Below, piece after piece: positions 9,963 to 17,918 of a stretch of DNA of 39,880 nt; position 1 is the stretch's first letter; every line of letters begins with the position of its first letter. The DNA is from CAZALT01 sp964485515 (GTDB taxonomy: Bacteria; Actinomycetota; Acidimicrobiia; Acidimicrobiales; Acidimicrobilacustridaceae). Position numbers and translations under genes: made by a program. A model generated the notes under the pieces. It saw only the letters and a list, made by a program, of their open reading frames with translations, ran no database searches and had not been told where the DNA came from. The stretch lies in the NCBI GenBank assembly GCA_964485515.1, contig CAZALT010000009.1:1-39880 (forward strand), written 5' to 3'.

Positions 9963-11123
9963 GTGATGTCCACCGCTCCCGCCGTCGACGGCACCGACCC
10001 TGTCTCGTTGTCGATCTCGGACATCCACAAGAGCTTCGGTGTCGAGCCCGTGCTCGCCGGAGTGTCGTTCGACGTCGCGGGTGGTGAGCTGCTCACGCTG
10101 CTGGGGCCGAGCGGATGCGGGAAGACGACGCTGCTCCGCGTGATCGCCGGACTCGAACGACCCGACGTCGGTCGCGTCGCCACCGGCGATCGGGTTCTCG
10201 TAGACGAGGCTTCGTTCGTGACGCCCGACAAGCGGGGGGTCGGGCTCGTGTTCCAGGACGGTGCGCTGTTCCCCCACCTCGATGTGGCGGCGAACGTCGC
10301 CTACGGCCTGCACAAGCTCCCCAAGCCCGAACGTCGCTCTCGCGTCGCCGAGGCCCTCGACCTGGTCGGACTCGCCGGACTCGAGCGCAGATCGCCGTCG
10401 ACGTTGTCAGGCGGCCAGCAGCAGCGTGTCGCGCTCGCCCGAGCGCTCGCGCCCCGACCTCAGGTACTGCTCCTCGACGAGCCGTTCTCGAACCTCGACG
10501 CTTCCCTGCGCACCCAGCTGCGCACTGAACTGCACGGCCTGCTCCTCCGACTGGGCATCACGACGGTCTTCGTGACCCACGATCAGGAGGAGGCCTTCGT
10601 CCTCGGCGATCGGGTGGCGGTCCTGCACGGCGGCCGTCTGGTGCAGATCGGGGCACCCGCTGACGTCTACCTCCGTCCGGCCGACCCGTGGATCGCCCGC
10701 TTCGTCGGAGCGGCGAACCTCCTGCCCGGTCGGGTCGTGGCCGGTTCGGCGGTGACGGCGGTCGGAGCGATCCCCGTGGTCAGTCCCGCCCCTTCGGCCG
10801 ACATGGCGTCTGGTGACCGGGAGATCCTGGTGCGCCCCGAGTGGCTTGTGCTCGATGCTGCCGATGCCGGATTCGAGGACGTTGGTGACGCCGTGCGGGC
10901 GACCGTCGAGCTGGTCGAGTTCCGGGGGAGCGACACCGCCTATGAGATCGCGATCGAGTCGGAAGATCGAGCTGATGGCGCCGCTCGCGAACCCGAGCAC
11001 GTGCGGGTCGTGAGGTCCGGATCGCCGGCACACGCGCGCGGCGACGCCGTCGTCGTCAGGTACGCCGGACCCCCCGCCGTGGCCTATCCCGCACCCTCCG
11101 CACCGCCTCCGCCGACTGCGTAG
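9963..11123 (+). CDS. ABC transporter ATP-binding protein (FbpC/PotA-like, orphan)
   Basis: Cytoplasmic ATPase subunit of an ABC importer, 386 aa. Walker A GPSGCGKT at about 48-55, a Q-loop in LVFQDG near 98, signature LSGGQQQRVALARAL from about 148, Walker B LLLDEPFSNLD from about 169, and the H-loop in VTHDQEEAF. The C-terminal 120 or so residues form a TOBE-like regulatory domain. It most resembles ATPases of the iron(III)/spermidine/sulfate/molybdate class (FbpC, PotA, CysA, ModC). No permease or binding-protein gene lies on either side, so it must work with components encoded elsewhere and its substrate is unknown. GTG at 9963 is immediately followed by ATG at 9966; either could start translation. 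A family 1 palindromic repeat follows the stop codon. Confidence 0.85.
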   Translation: MMSTAPAVDGTDPVSLSISDIHKSFGVEPVLAGVSFDVAGGELLTLLGPSGCGKTTLLRVIAGLERPDVGRVATGDRVLVDEASFVTPDKRGVGLVFQDGALFPHLDVAANVAYGLHKLPKPERRSRVAEALDLVGLAGLERRSPSTLSGGQQQRVALARALAPRPQVLLLDEPFSNLDASLRTQLRTELHGLLLRLGITTVFVTHDQEEAFVLGDRVAVLHGGRLVQIGAPADVYLRPADPWIARFVGAANLLPGRVVAGSAVTAVGAIPVVSPAPSADMASGDREILVRPEWLVLDAADAGFEDVGDAVRATVELVEFRGSDTAYEIAIESEDRADGAAREPEHVRVVRSGSPAHARGDAVVVRYAGPPAVAYPAPSAPPPPTA

Positions 11124-11135
11124 CTGATGCCAGCG

Positions 11136-11184
11136 CTTCTGGCGTCTGCGTTCGTCGATCCTCGACGAAGATGCACGCCAGAAG
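11136..11184. repeat. Interspersed palindromic element family 1, copy A
   Basis: 49-bp near-perfect palindrome: outer arms CTTCTGGCGT/ACGCCAGAAG (10 bp), a 5-nt internal mismatch, then inner arms TTCGTCGA/TCGACGAA. It begins 12 bp after the ABC ATPase stop. The outer arms recur at 12080-12215, 35509-35631 and 39433-39485. Confidence 0.85.
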
Positions 11185-11276
11185 GAATCTGGGCGGACGT
11201 GCCGCGTGGACCCCTGCGACGAAACGGCGTTCCAGTAGCGCCGGTGGACGGGAGACGGCGGCTGGTCAGCCGGCGC

Positions 11277-11282
11277 TAGGGT
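11277..11282 (+). promoter_or_regulatory. -10-like hexamer for xthA (leaderless)
   Basis: TAGGGT lies 7 nt before the GTG at 11290; there is no ribosome binding site in the gap. Confidence 0.45.
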
Positions 11283-11289
11283 CGCCGCC

Positions 11290-12069
11290 GTGCGCCTCGT
11301 CACCTGGAACATCAACTCGCTGAAGGCCCGCCTCGAACGCGTCGAGGAGTGGATCACCGAGAACGAGCCGGATGTCCTCTGCATCCAAGAGACCAAGATG
11401 ACCGAAGCTGCGTTCCCGGCCATGGCCTTCCAGGCGCTGGGTTACGACACCGCCCACTACGGCCAGGGTCAGTGGAACGGCGTGGCGGTGATCAGCAAGG
11501 TCGGCCTCGATGATGTGGTGGTGGGCTTCGCCGACGGCGGTGACGAAGACCCCGACGCCCGCCTCATCCGCGCCACCTGCGGCGGCGTTCGCGTGGCCTG
11601 CGTGTACGTGCCGAACGGTCGAGCGCTCGACAACGACCACTACACCTACAAGCTCGGCTGGCTCGAACGGCTGCGCAAGGTGCTCGACACCCAGGAGGAC
11701 CCCGCCGCCGACTTCGCGTTGCTGGGCGACTTCAACATCGCTCCGGGTGACGACGACGTGTGGGACCCATCGGTGTTCGTCGACGCCACGCACACCAGCC
11801 CTCCTGAGCGCGCCGCGCTGGCCCGGCTCGAGGAGTGGGGTCTGGCCGACGTCTTCCTGCGGCACTGGGTGGAGGGCGACGTGCGGTTCTCGTGGTGGGA
11901 CTACCGCGGCGGCAACTTCCACAAGGGCCTCGGCATGCGCATCGACCTCGTGCTCGCCACCCCGTCGCTCGCCAGCCGCACGACGGGGGCTCGGGTCGAC
12001 CGCAATGCCCGCAAAGGCAAGGGCCCTTCCGACCACGCCCCCGTGGTCATCGAGATCGACCCCGCCTGA
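11290..12069 (+). CDS. xthA: Exodeoxyribonuclease III (AP endonuclease, XthA family)
   Basis: Base-excision-repair nuclease that cuts 5' of abasic sites and removes 3' blocking groups or nucleotides from duplex DNA. The 259 residues match the family length. The ordered exonuclease-endonuclease-phosphatase motifs are present: MRLVTWNINSLKAR at the N-terminus, IQETKM with the metal-binding Glu near 34, the YVPNGR stretch, GDFNIAPGDDDVWD with catalytic Asp and Asn near 150, RIDLVLATPSL, and the terminal SDHAPVVIEI with the catalytic Asp-His pair. GTG start at 11290 chosen because the fold begins at once. It is followed by two tandem family 1 repeats and then the thioesterase gene. Confidence 0.93.
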   Translation: MRLVTWNINSLKARLERVEEWITENEPDVLCIQETKMTEAAFPAMAFQALGYDTAHYGQGQWNGVAVISKVGLDDVVVGFADGGDEDPDARLIRATCGGVRVACVYVPNGRALDNDHYTYKLGWLERLRKVLDTQEDPAADFALLGDFNIAPGDDDVWDPSVFVDATHTSPPERAALARLEEWGLADVFLRHWVEGDVRFSWWDYRGGNFHKGLGMRIDLVLATPSLASRTTGARVDRNARKGKGPSDHAPVVIEIDPA

Positions 12070-12079
12070 CCGCGAAACC

Positions 12080-12134
12080 ACCCAAATTGCGTTCGTCTTG
12101 CGTGATTTCCGGGCAAGATCGACGCCAGAAGCGT
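12080..12134. repeat. Interspersed palindromic element family 1, copy B1
   Basis: 55-bp element opening with ACCCAAATTGCGTTC and closing with ACGCCAGAAGCGT-type sequence, 10 bp after the xthA stop. It differs from copy B2 at only two of 55 positions. Confidence 0.85.
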
Positions 12135-12160
12135 GAGGTTCCGAGGTGGTCTGTCGGGGG

Positions 12161-12215
12161 ACCCAAATTGCGTTCGTCTTGCGCGATTTCCGGGAAAGAT
12201 CGACGCCAGAAGCGT
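12161..12215. repeat. Interspersed palindromic element family 1, copy B2
   Basis: 55-bp direct duplicate of B1 in the same orientation, 26 bp further on. The open reading frame upstream of the thioesterase ATG runs through this copy, so that N-terminal extension is repeat-derived and not genuine coding. Confidence 0.85.
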
Positions 12216-12244
12216 CGGTGGGGTGGCCGTGTCACGATGAGCGC

Positions 12245-13006
12245 ATGGCCGACACCGCTGCTGCTCCTGACGCTCCCGACGACGAAGCCGAGCAGATGCT
12301 CGAATTCGCTCGGGCCCGGTTGAACAACCGGTGGCAGGAGCGTCCCGTCACGCACCTCTCCACCCGGTCAGTCGAGCTGCGCCGTGTCGCCGACTCGATG
12401 CGGATCATCATCGAGCGACTCATCGGCACGACGGCACCCACCGAGACGATCATCGAGGCGGCCAACCAGATCGCCCTCGTCGCTCTGTCGTTCGACAACC
12501 TCCCGGACGGCACGGAGTACGACGGCTTCTCCGAGGCGGGACTCGCCGGCAGTGACGAGCACGCGTCGTTCGAGCAGAGCCCCTACATCGGTCTGGCCAA
12601 CCCGATCTCGCCGCCGATCCGACTGCAGGAGATCGACGGGACGATCCACGGTCGGGTCACGTTCGGTTCGGCCTACGAAGGCCCGCCGGGGTGCGTGCAC
12701 GGAGGCCACGTCGCCGGCGCGTTCGACGAGCTCCTCGGCGCCACCCAGACCCTGTCCGGTGCGCCGGGCATGACGGGCAAGCTCACCGTGACCTACCGCA
12801 GCCCCACACCCCTGCACGAGGAGCTCCACTTCGTGGGTGCGCTCAAGAGCGTCGAGGGTCGCAAGATCATCACCGAAGGGAAGCTCTTCGCCGGCGAACG
12901 ACTGTGCGCCGAGGCCGAAGGCCTCTTCATCTCGATCGACCTCAGCAAGATCACGGAGCTGATCGGCCTGCGCAACGCGGCCGAGAAGAACCGCCTCGGT
13001 CACTGA
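12245..13006 (+). CDS. PaaI-type hotdog thioesterase
   Basis: Predicted acyl-CoA thioesterase, 253 aa. The C-terminal 140 or so residues carry the hotdog signature CVHGGHVAGAFDELLG (helix with the catalytic-type Asp/Glu), followed by KLTVTYRSPTPL and the strand AEAEGLFISID. The N-terminal 100 residues are helical and lack a recognised domain; they are longer than in minimal PaaI proteins. ATG at 12245 was chosen because longer readings run into a repeat element, and CACGAT lies 6 nt upstream. The substrate is unknown; nearby genes give no pathway clue. Confidence 0.8.
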   Translation: MADTAAAPDAPDDEAEQMLEFARARLNNRWQERPVTHLSTRSVELRRVADSMRIIIERLIGTTAPTETIIEAANQIALVALSFDNLPDGTEYDGFSEAGLAGSDEHASFEQSPYIGLANPISPPIRLQEIDGTIHGRVTFGSAYEGPPGCVHGGHVAGAFDELLGATQTLSGAPGMTGKLTVTYRSPTPLHEELHFVGALKSVEGRKIITEGKLFAGERLCAEAEGLFISIDLSKITELIGLRNAAEKNRLGH

Positions 13007-13148
13007 GAGGCCAAGATGCGGGCGAGGACTCCGGCGCTGGTGGTCAGAACACGTCGGAATCGGATGCGGGGTTCGTCCCCACCATCGTGCGTTTGGCCGC
13101 CACCGCATCGGGGGTAACGCCAGGCATGAAGCATCGGGTCGGTGCGCG

Positions 13149-13685
13149 TTAGCTCTGGGCGGTGATCCAAGCATCGACCTTGGGCTGCTCCTCGGCGAAG
13201 TGCTCGGTGAGGCCCATGACCATCGCCTTCTCGGCCTGGCCGCCCACGAGGAGCACACGGATCTTGAGGTCGCCCGACGCCCTGCGGATCGTTCCGCCCG
13301 CGCCGTCGTCCTCGAAGGTGTAGCCGCCGGTACAGGTGAAGCGGTCCGCGTAGTTGTCCGGCTCGAAGGTCACCGTCGCCGTGCCCTCGTCGAGGTCGTA
13401 CACCTCGTGCTGCACCCACGAGAGCTTGCCCGGATCGACCACGGCAGTCACGGCGGGCGAGAGATCGCCGATGAACCGCAGTCGCAGGCGGAGCTCGACT
13501 CGGTCGCCGGACGCTGTTCGGCTGACGACCTCGGGGGTGCCGACCTTGGAGAAGCCCGTGAGGGCGGGGTAGAGCGCCTGGTCCGTGTAGGCGCCGAGCA
13601 CCTTGTGGAGCGGGCTGGTGAATCGTTGCTCGATCGAGAAGCGCACGGCCTCAGCCTTGCCGAAACGAGCCGGCAGCTGTGTCAC
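13149..13685 (-). CDS. DUF2505 family protein (SRPBCC/START-like fold)
   Basis: 178-aa protein matching actinobacterial DUF2505. The pattern is that of a helix-grip (SRPBCC) fold: VRFSIEQRFTSPLHKVLGAYTD at the N-terminus, alternating strands in the middle (VELRLRLRFIGDLSP, GTATVTFEP, GGTIRRASGDLKIRVLLVGG), and a long C-terminal helix ending HFAEEQPKVDAWI. Members probably bind a hydrophobic ligand; no function is established. The listed GTG start is the longest reading. The fold begins at about residue 14, so a downstream GTG (VRFSIEQ) is also possible. An unusual 31/18-bp tandem repeat lies directly upstream. Confidence 0.75.
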   Translation of the reverse strand: MTQLPARFGKAEAVRFSIEQRFTSPLHKVLGAYTDQALYPALTGFSKVGTPEVVSRTASGDRVELRLRLRFIGDLSPAVTAVVDPGKLSWVQHEVYDLDEGTATVTFEPDNYADRFTCTGGYTFEDDGAGGTIRRASGDLKIRVLLVGGQAEKAMVMGLTEHFAEEQPKVDAWITAQS

Positions 13686-13696
13686 GGGCTGCTCAC

Positions 13697-13794
13697 GAGC
13701 AGTCGACGAGCCGATCAGGATGGCTCGGAGCAGTCGACGAGCCGATCAGGATGGCTCGGAGCAGTCGACCGGCTCGGAGCAGTCGACCGGCTCG
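13697..13794. repeat. Compound tandem repeat (2 x 31 bp plus 2 x 18 bp)
   Basis: Two identical 31-bp units (13697-13727, 13728-13758), each beginning GAGCAGTCGAC, followed by two 18-bp shortened units (13759-13776, 13777-13794) that keep GAGCAGTCGACCGGCTCG. It fills the gap between the DUF2505 start and the helicase stop. Confidence 0.9.
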
Positions 13795-13820
13795 GAGCAG
13801 TGGCACGCGAAGGTCCGGCG

Positions 13821-15983
13821 TCAGGTGGCCGACGCCACGAGCTCGAGGAGGTCGTCGCCGTACCGGCAGACCTTGACCTCGCCGAGGCCGTCGATCGTGA
13901 GCAGCTCGATCCGGTTCGTGGGGCGGGCCGCGGCGATGGCTTCGAGCGTGCGGTCCTGGAAGATCACGAACGGGGCCACCGCCGCGGCCTTCGCCTTGTC
14001 TCGGCGCCACCTCTTGAGGGCGATGAGGACCTGCTGGCCGGCCTCGTCGAGCGGTCGACCCGACATGGTCTTGGCGGTGGTTACATCGGTGCGGCGTGGC
14101 CGGACCCGACGCGCCGGGCGTTGTTCGGTGACGCCGCTGGTCGCGGCGGGTCGCCCCGGAGCGGTGTCACCTTTGGTCCCCGCTGCCCTTCGGCGCGGCT
14201 CGGCGCGGCGGGGTGCGGCGGCGAACAGCGTGGTGTCGCGGCTGCCGCGCCCGTCGAGCCGTTCACAGGCGTCGAGCACGAGGTCGAGGTAGGGGGACGG
14301 CTCGCGGAACATCTCGCGCGTGCCGAAGGTGCGCTTCTCGGCCCAGGTGCAGCGCAGCTCGCGCTCGGCCCGGGTGACCGCCACGTAGAAGAGGCGCTTC
14401 TCCTCGGCGATGGCCGCGGAGGTCTTGGCATGGCCGATCGGTGCGTAGCCGTCCTCGAGACCGGCGAGGTGCACGACGGGCCACTCGAGTCCCTTCGACG
14501 CGTGGAACGTGGCGACCTCGACGGCGTCGCCCCGTCGATCTGGCTGATCGGAGCGGGCGGTGTCGTTGAGCCAGTTGACGAACCCGAGCGGGGTTGGCAT
14601 CGGGTCGATGGCCGAGTAGTCGTGGCCCAGGCGCACCAGTTCGAGCAGGTTGGCCTTGCGTTCGTCGTCAAGGCCGGCCGCGGCGAGGTCGAGGTCGGCG
14701 AGCACGGTGCCGAACCCCGACGAACCGGAAGTGGCCGCACCCGAGGTGAGGTCGCGGATGACCTTCTTGATGTCGGGCTGCTCGAGCAGGCCGCCTCCCC
14801 CTTTGACCCGGAACGGGATGCCGGCATCGTGCAGCGCCTCTTCGATGAGGCCGGTCTGGGCGTTGGTGCGCACGAGGATGGCCTGCTCGGCCCAGCGTCC
14901 TCCGGGGCGATGGTGGTCGCGCACCGAGCGTGCGATGGCCTTCGCCTCGGCTGCCGCGTTGGGGTGGGCGAGCACGGTCGGCACCGGCCCGTCGGATCGA
15001 TTGGGCGTGAGCGCCCCGGCCCCCCGGGCGGCGCGGCCCAGCACGGTGTTGGCCACGGTGAGGATCTGCGGGGTCGACCGGTAGTTCTCGGTGAGCCGAA
15101 CGACCTCGGCCGAGGGGTAGCGGTCGGCGAAGCTCTCGAGGAGGCGGGGTTCGGCGCCGTTCCACGCGTAGATGGCCTGGTTGGGGTCGCCCACGACGCA
15201 CAGGTCGAGGCGGTCGCCGAGCCACGCGTCGAGCAGCGCCTGCTGGCGGGGGTTGACGTCTTGGAACTCGTCGACGAACAAGTGTTGGAAGCGCCACCGC
15301 TGGGCGAGCGCGAACCGCTCGTCGTTGACCAGGTGGCGGTGGCACACGGCGAGCAGATCGTCGAAGTCGACCATGCGCTTCTGGCGCTTGGCCTCCTCGT
15401 AGCGCTCGTAGACCCGAGCCACCGTACGTGCGTCGATGGTCGGTTCGCGTCGAGCCGCGGTCACCGCGGCGGCGTAGCCGTCGGGGGTGATCATGCGGGC
15501 CTTGGCCCACTCGATCTCGCCCACGATGTCGAGCGCCTCGGTGCCGCGCTCGCCATTGCGTTCGGCCGAGGTGAGCAGGCGGGCGACGAAGCCGACCTTG
15601 CGATCGAGCAAGGTCGGCGGAAGGATGCCGCGGTCGGCCCAGAAGGACCGAAGCTGGGCGTAGGCCACGGAGTGGAACGTGCCGGCTGCGACCGAGTCGC
15701 GCAGGCCGAGGGCCCGGAGGCGTTGGGTGAGCTCGCCGGCCGCCTTGCGGGTGAAGGTGAGAGCCAGGACCTTGCGGGGATCGATGGCGCCGGCGGCCGA
15801 CCGGTGCGCGATGCGGCGAGTGAGCACGCGGGTCTTGCCCGACCCCGCCCCGGCCAGGATGCACAGCGGCGCAGCCGTGCTGGTGACCGCGGCCCGCTGC
15901 CCCTCGTTGAGGCCGTCGAGCAGCGCCGAAGAGTCGCTTGCCGCGGTGGTGCTCGTGGAGGTGGCTGGCCGGTCCGTCGACAT
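13821..15983 (-). CDS. UvrD2-like superfamily 1 DNA helicase with C-terminal HRDC domain
   Basis: 3'-5' DNA helicase, 720 aa. Helicase motifs in order: Walker A AGAGSGKT at about 44-51, LTFTRKAAGEL, VDEFQDVNPRQ (motif II), VVGDPNQAIYAWNG (III), LTENYRST (IV), TFHASKGLEWPVVHLAGLEDG (V) and EEKRLFYVAVTRAEREL (VI). The C-terminal 80 residues (GRPLDEAGQQVLIALKRWR through DDLLELVASA) form an HRDC domain, the mark of mycobacterial UvrD2. The tetracysteine module between core and HRDC in mycobacterial UvrD2 is not recognisable here. ATG at 15983 was chosen because the reading frame upstream is antisense to the next gene; TAGTGT lies 8 nt before it. Confidence 0.9.
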   Translation of the reverse strand: MSTDRPATSTSTTAASDSSALLDGLNEGQRAAVTSTAAPLCILAGAGSGKTRVLTRRIAHRSAAGAIDPRKVLALTFTRKAAGELTQRLRALGLRDSVAAGTFHSVAYAQLRSFWADRGILPPTLLDRKVGFVARLLTSAERNGERGTEALDIVGEIEWAKARMITPDGYAAAVTAARREPTIDARTVARVYERYEEAKRQKRMVDFDDLLAVCHRHLVNDERFALAQRWRFQHLFVDEFQDVNPRQQALLDAWLGDRLDLCVVGDPNQAIYAWNGAEPRLLESFADRYPSAEVVRLTENYRSTPQILTVANTVLGRAARGAGALTPNRSDGPVPTVLAHPNAAAEAKAIARSVRDHHRPGGRWAEQAILVRTNAQTGLIEEALHDAGIPFRVKGGGGLLEQPDIKKVIRDLTSGAATSGSSGFGTVLADLDLAAAGLDDERKANLLELVRLGHDYSAIDPMPTPLGFVNWLNDTARSDQPDRRGDAVEVATFHASKGLEWPVVHLAGLEDGYAPIGHAKTSAAIAEEKRLFYVAVTRAERELRCTWAEKRTFGTREMFREPSPYLDLVLDACERLDGRGSRDTTLFAAAPRRAEPRRRAAGTKGDTAPGRPAATSGVTEQRPARRVRPRRTDVTTAKTMSGRPLDEAGQQVLIALKRWRRDKAKAAAVAPFVIFQDRTLEAIAAARPTNRIELLTIDGLGEVKVCRYGDDLLELVASAT

Positions 15984-16082
15984 CGAGCCCGACACTACCG
16001 AGCAGGTCTGACAGCCAGGTGTCGAGAGGGTCGATCCCCGCGCGAGCAACGACTGTGTTCTCGGTCTCGCCCGACCTCCCGG

Positions 16083-16088
16083 TAGCGT
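16083..16088 (+). promoter_or_regulatory. -10-like hexamer for the zincin gene (leaderless)
   Basis: TAGCGT exactly 6 nt before the ATG at 16095, with no ribosome binding site. Confidence 0.45.
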
Positions 16089-16094
16089 CGCTGG

Positions 16095-16442
16095 ATGCTG
16101 GACATCACCGAGGAGCGGTTCGAGGAGCTGGTCGTCGAGGCGCTCGACGAGATCCCCGAGGGGCTGGCGCGGCGCATGGACAACGTCGCCGTCACCATCT
16201 CGGACCGGGGATCCGAGCCCGATCTTCTCGGCTTGTACGACGGCATCCCGCTGACCGAGCGCGACGACTACGGAGGCGGCATGGTCATCCCGGACCGCAT
16301 CTCGATCTACCGGTTGCCGATCGTCGAGATGTGCGCCACCGAGGACGAGGTCGTCGAGCAGGTGCGCATCACGGTCATCCACGAGGTGGCCCACCACTTC
16401 GGCATCGAGGACGACCGACTCGACGAGCTGGGCTGGGCCTGA
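16095..16442 (+). CDS. Minimal metallopeptidase-like protein (zincin_1/DUF1025 family)
   Basis: 115-aa protein of the predicted Zn-dependent minimal metalloprotease group. The zinc site HEVAHHFGIEDD (HExxHxxGxxD) lies near the C-terminus at about 96-107. The N-terminal region FEELVVEALDEIPEGLARRMDNVAV is typical of the family, and the middle segment LLGLYDGIPLTERDDYGG is its hallmark loop. Cytoplasmic, with no signal peptide. Family members lack a demonstrated substrate. It starts 111 bp from the divergent helicase start, so both promoters share this gap. Confidence 0.88.
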   Translation: MLDITEERFEELVVEALDEIPEGLARRMDNVAVTISDRGSEPDLLGLYDGIPLTERDDYGGGMVIPDRISIYRLPIVEMCATEDEVVEQVRITVIHEVAHHFGIEDDRLDELGWA

Positions 16443-16538
16443 CGCGAATCGTGAACGGGCCCCACCGCTTCCCCGGCGGGCGGTGACGGTCCGGTGAGCC
16501 AGAGTGTTCGGGTTCCGTCGCTCGTCTCAGGAGGCACT

Positions 16539-17180
16539 GTGGCCGACCGCCAGTTCCAACCCCGCGAAGCGCTCGAGGCCTACGTCGACGCCACGCACTG
16601 GTGGGTGGAAGACGTGCTCCCCAACGCCGTCGGCACCGACCTGGACGCGCCCGGGCTGGGGGAGTGGAGCGTCGGGGAGCTGATCGCCCACACGAGCCGG
16701 GCGTTCACCACGACGATCGACTACATCGATCCCACTCCCGCTGAGGGTCCTGATCTGATCAGCGCGTCGGCCTACTGGCGCAGGGGCCTCTCGACCGAGG
16801 GAGTCGACCAGGTCGTGGCCGAGCGGGCCCGCCAGGAGCTCGCGGGCCTGGACGACGTGATCGCTGCCGCGCTCGAGCGAGCCGACACCGCCTTGCAGAC
16901 CGTCGGTGCCACGCTCCCCACCGCCACGGTGCACTCGCCGTTCGGCGACCTTCGCTTCGACCAGTACCTCGTCACGCGCACCGTGGAGATCGTCGTGCAC
17001 GGCCTCGACCTCGCCGCGGCACTCGACGTCGAGGTCCCACCGCCGGCATCGGCGTCGTCGCTCGTGCTGGCCCTGCTCATCGAGTGCGTGCGCAACGACC
17101 CGCACGCGACCGTCGCGGTGATCCGCTCCTTGACCGGTCGCGCCGCGCTGGAGGACTTCACGGTGTTCGGCCGCCCGTGA
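16539..17180 (+). CDS. Maleylpyruvate isomerase-family (MDMPI/DinB fold) protein
   Basis: 213-aa member of the actinobacterial TIGR03083-like/MDMPI_N group, four-helix DinB-type proteins, several of which are mycothiol- or metal-dependent. Visible features: WSVGELIAHTSRAF with the first metal-ligand-type His near 51, and TRTVEIVVHGLDLAAAL with the HGxD pattern typical of the third helix. GTG at 16539 was chosen over earlier codons because a perfect AGGAGG ribosome binding site lies 4 nt upstream (16529-16534). The substrate is unknown. It is encoded codirectionally with the zincin and the PH-domain gene. Confidence 0.8.
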   Translation: MADRQFQPREALEAYVDATHWWVEDVLPNAVGTDLDAPGLGEWSVGELIAHTSRAFTTTIDYIDPTPAEGPDLISASAYWRRGLSTEGVDQVVAERARQELAGLDDVIAAALERADTALQTVGATLPTATVHSPFGDLRFDQYLVTRTVEIVVHGLDLAAALDVEVPPPASASSLVLALLIECVRNDPHATVAVIRSLTGRAALEDFTVFGRP

Positions 17181-17220
17181 GCACGAGCGAAGGAACCGCC
17201 CACCCGGCGGGACCCAGGAC

Positions 17221-17226
17221 TACGGT
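17221..17226 (+). promoter_or_regulatory. -10-like hexamer for the PH-SHOCT gene (leaderless)
   Basis: TACGGT exactly 6 nt before the GTG at 17233; no ribosome binding site. Confidence 0.4.
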
Positions 17227-17232
17227 TCGGAC

Positions 17233-17871
17233 GTGCCATACCCCGAAGACGCGATGCATCCCAACGAGACGTTGGTCCTCAGCTTGCACCCGCACTGGTG
17301 GACCATCGTGCCGTCCATCGCCGTGCTGGTGCTCTCGATCGCCTTCGGCGGTTGGGCGATCAGCATGGACAACTCCACGCTCCAGTTCGTCGCGGGTATC
17401 GCCATCTTGGTGTGCCTCGTGTGGTTCGGCTGGCGTTACGTCCAGCTCATCACGACGTTCTTCGTACTCACGTCCGACCGCGTCATCTACCGCAGCGGGC
17501 TCATCGCCAAGCGCGGTGTCGAGATCCCGCTCGACAGCGTCAACGCCATCCACTTCGACCAGAAGATCTGGGAGCGCATGCTCGGCCTCGGCGATCTCAA
17601 GGTCGACTCGGCCAGCGTGGCGGGCACCTCGGAGTTCGAGAACATCCGCCATCCGGACAAGGTCCAGAACGAGATCTACATCCAGATGGAGAGCAACGAG
17701 AACCGCAAGTTCGATCGCGTGGCGCAGGGCATCAACGCCAACAACGCGGCGGCAGCCGCGGCGCCCACGGTGGCCGAGCAGATCGCCCAGCTCGGCGACC
17801 TCCTCGCCCAGGGTCACATCACCCAGGCAGAGTTCGACACCAAGAAGGCCGAGCTGCTCAACCGGATGTAG
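17233..17871 (+). CDS. PH domain (bPH_2)-containing membrane protein with C-terminal SHOCT motif
   Basis: 212-aa predicted inner-membrane protein. Two hydrophobic segments (WTIVPSIAVLVLSIAFGGWAI and FVAGIAILVCLVWFGWRYV) are followed by a bacterial PH-like domain (FFVLTSDRVIYRSGLIAKRGVEIPLDSVNAIHFDQ), as in YdbS/YdbT-type proteins. An Asn/Ala-rich linker leads to a C-terminal SHOCT motif (IAQLGDLLAQGHITQAEFDTKKAELL), a short oligomerisation segment. The function of this class is not established; a membrane-surface scaffold role is inference. GTG start. Confidence 0.85.
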   Translation: MPYPEDAMHPNETLVLSLHPHWWTIVPSIAVLVLSIAFGGWAISMDNSTLQFVAGIAILVCLVWFGWRYVQLITTFFVLTSDRVIYRSGLIAKRGVEIPLDSVNAIHFDQKIWERMLGLGDLKVDSASVAGTSEFENIRHPDKVQNEIYIQMESNENRKFDRVAQGINANNAAAAAAPTVAEQIAQLGDLLAQGHITQAEFDTKKAELLNRM

Positions 17872-17918
17872 GCCGAGCTCGCGGTCAGACCCAGCTGTGC
17901 TTCGCTCCCGGGCCGCGA

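Noticed and set aside
12080..12215. Possible CRISPR array
   Set aside because: Only two 55-bp units with a 26-bp gap, palindromic throughout, and the same unit occurs singly elsewhere; no cas genes.
13200..16085. 961-aa open frame antisense to the helicase and DUF2505 genes
   Set aside because: It spans two recognisable minus-strand genes and repeats, and has no domain of its own.
15984..16397. N-terminal extension of the helicase to 858 aa
   Set aside because: The extra residues are antisense to the zincin gene with its HExxH motif; the helicase fold starts near 15983.
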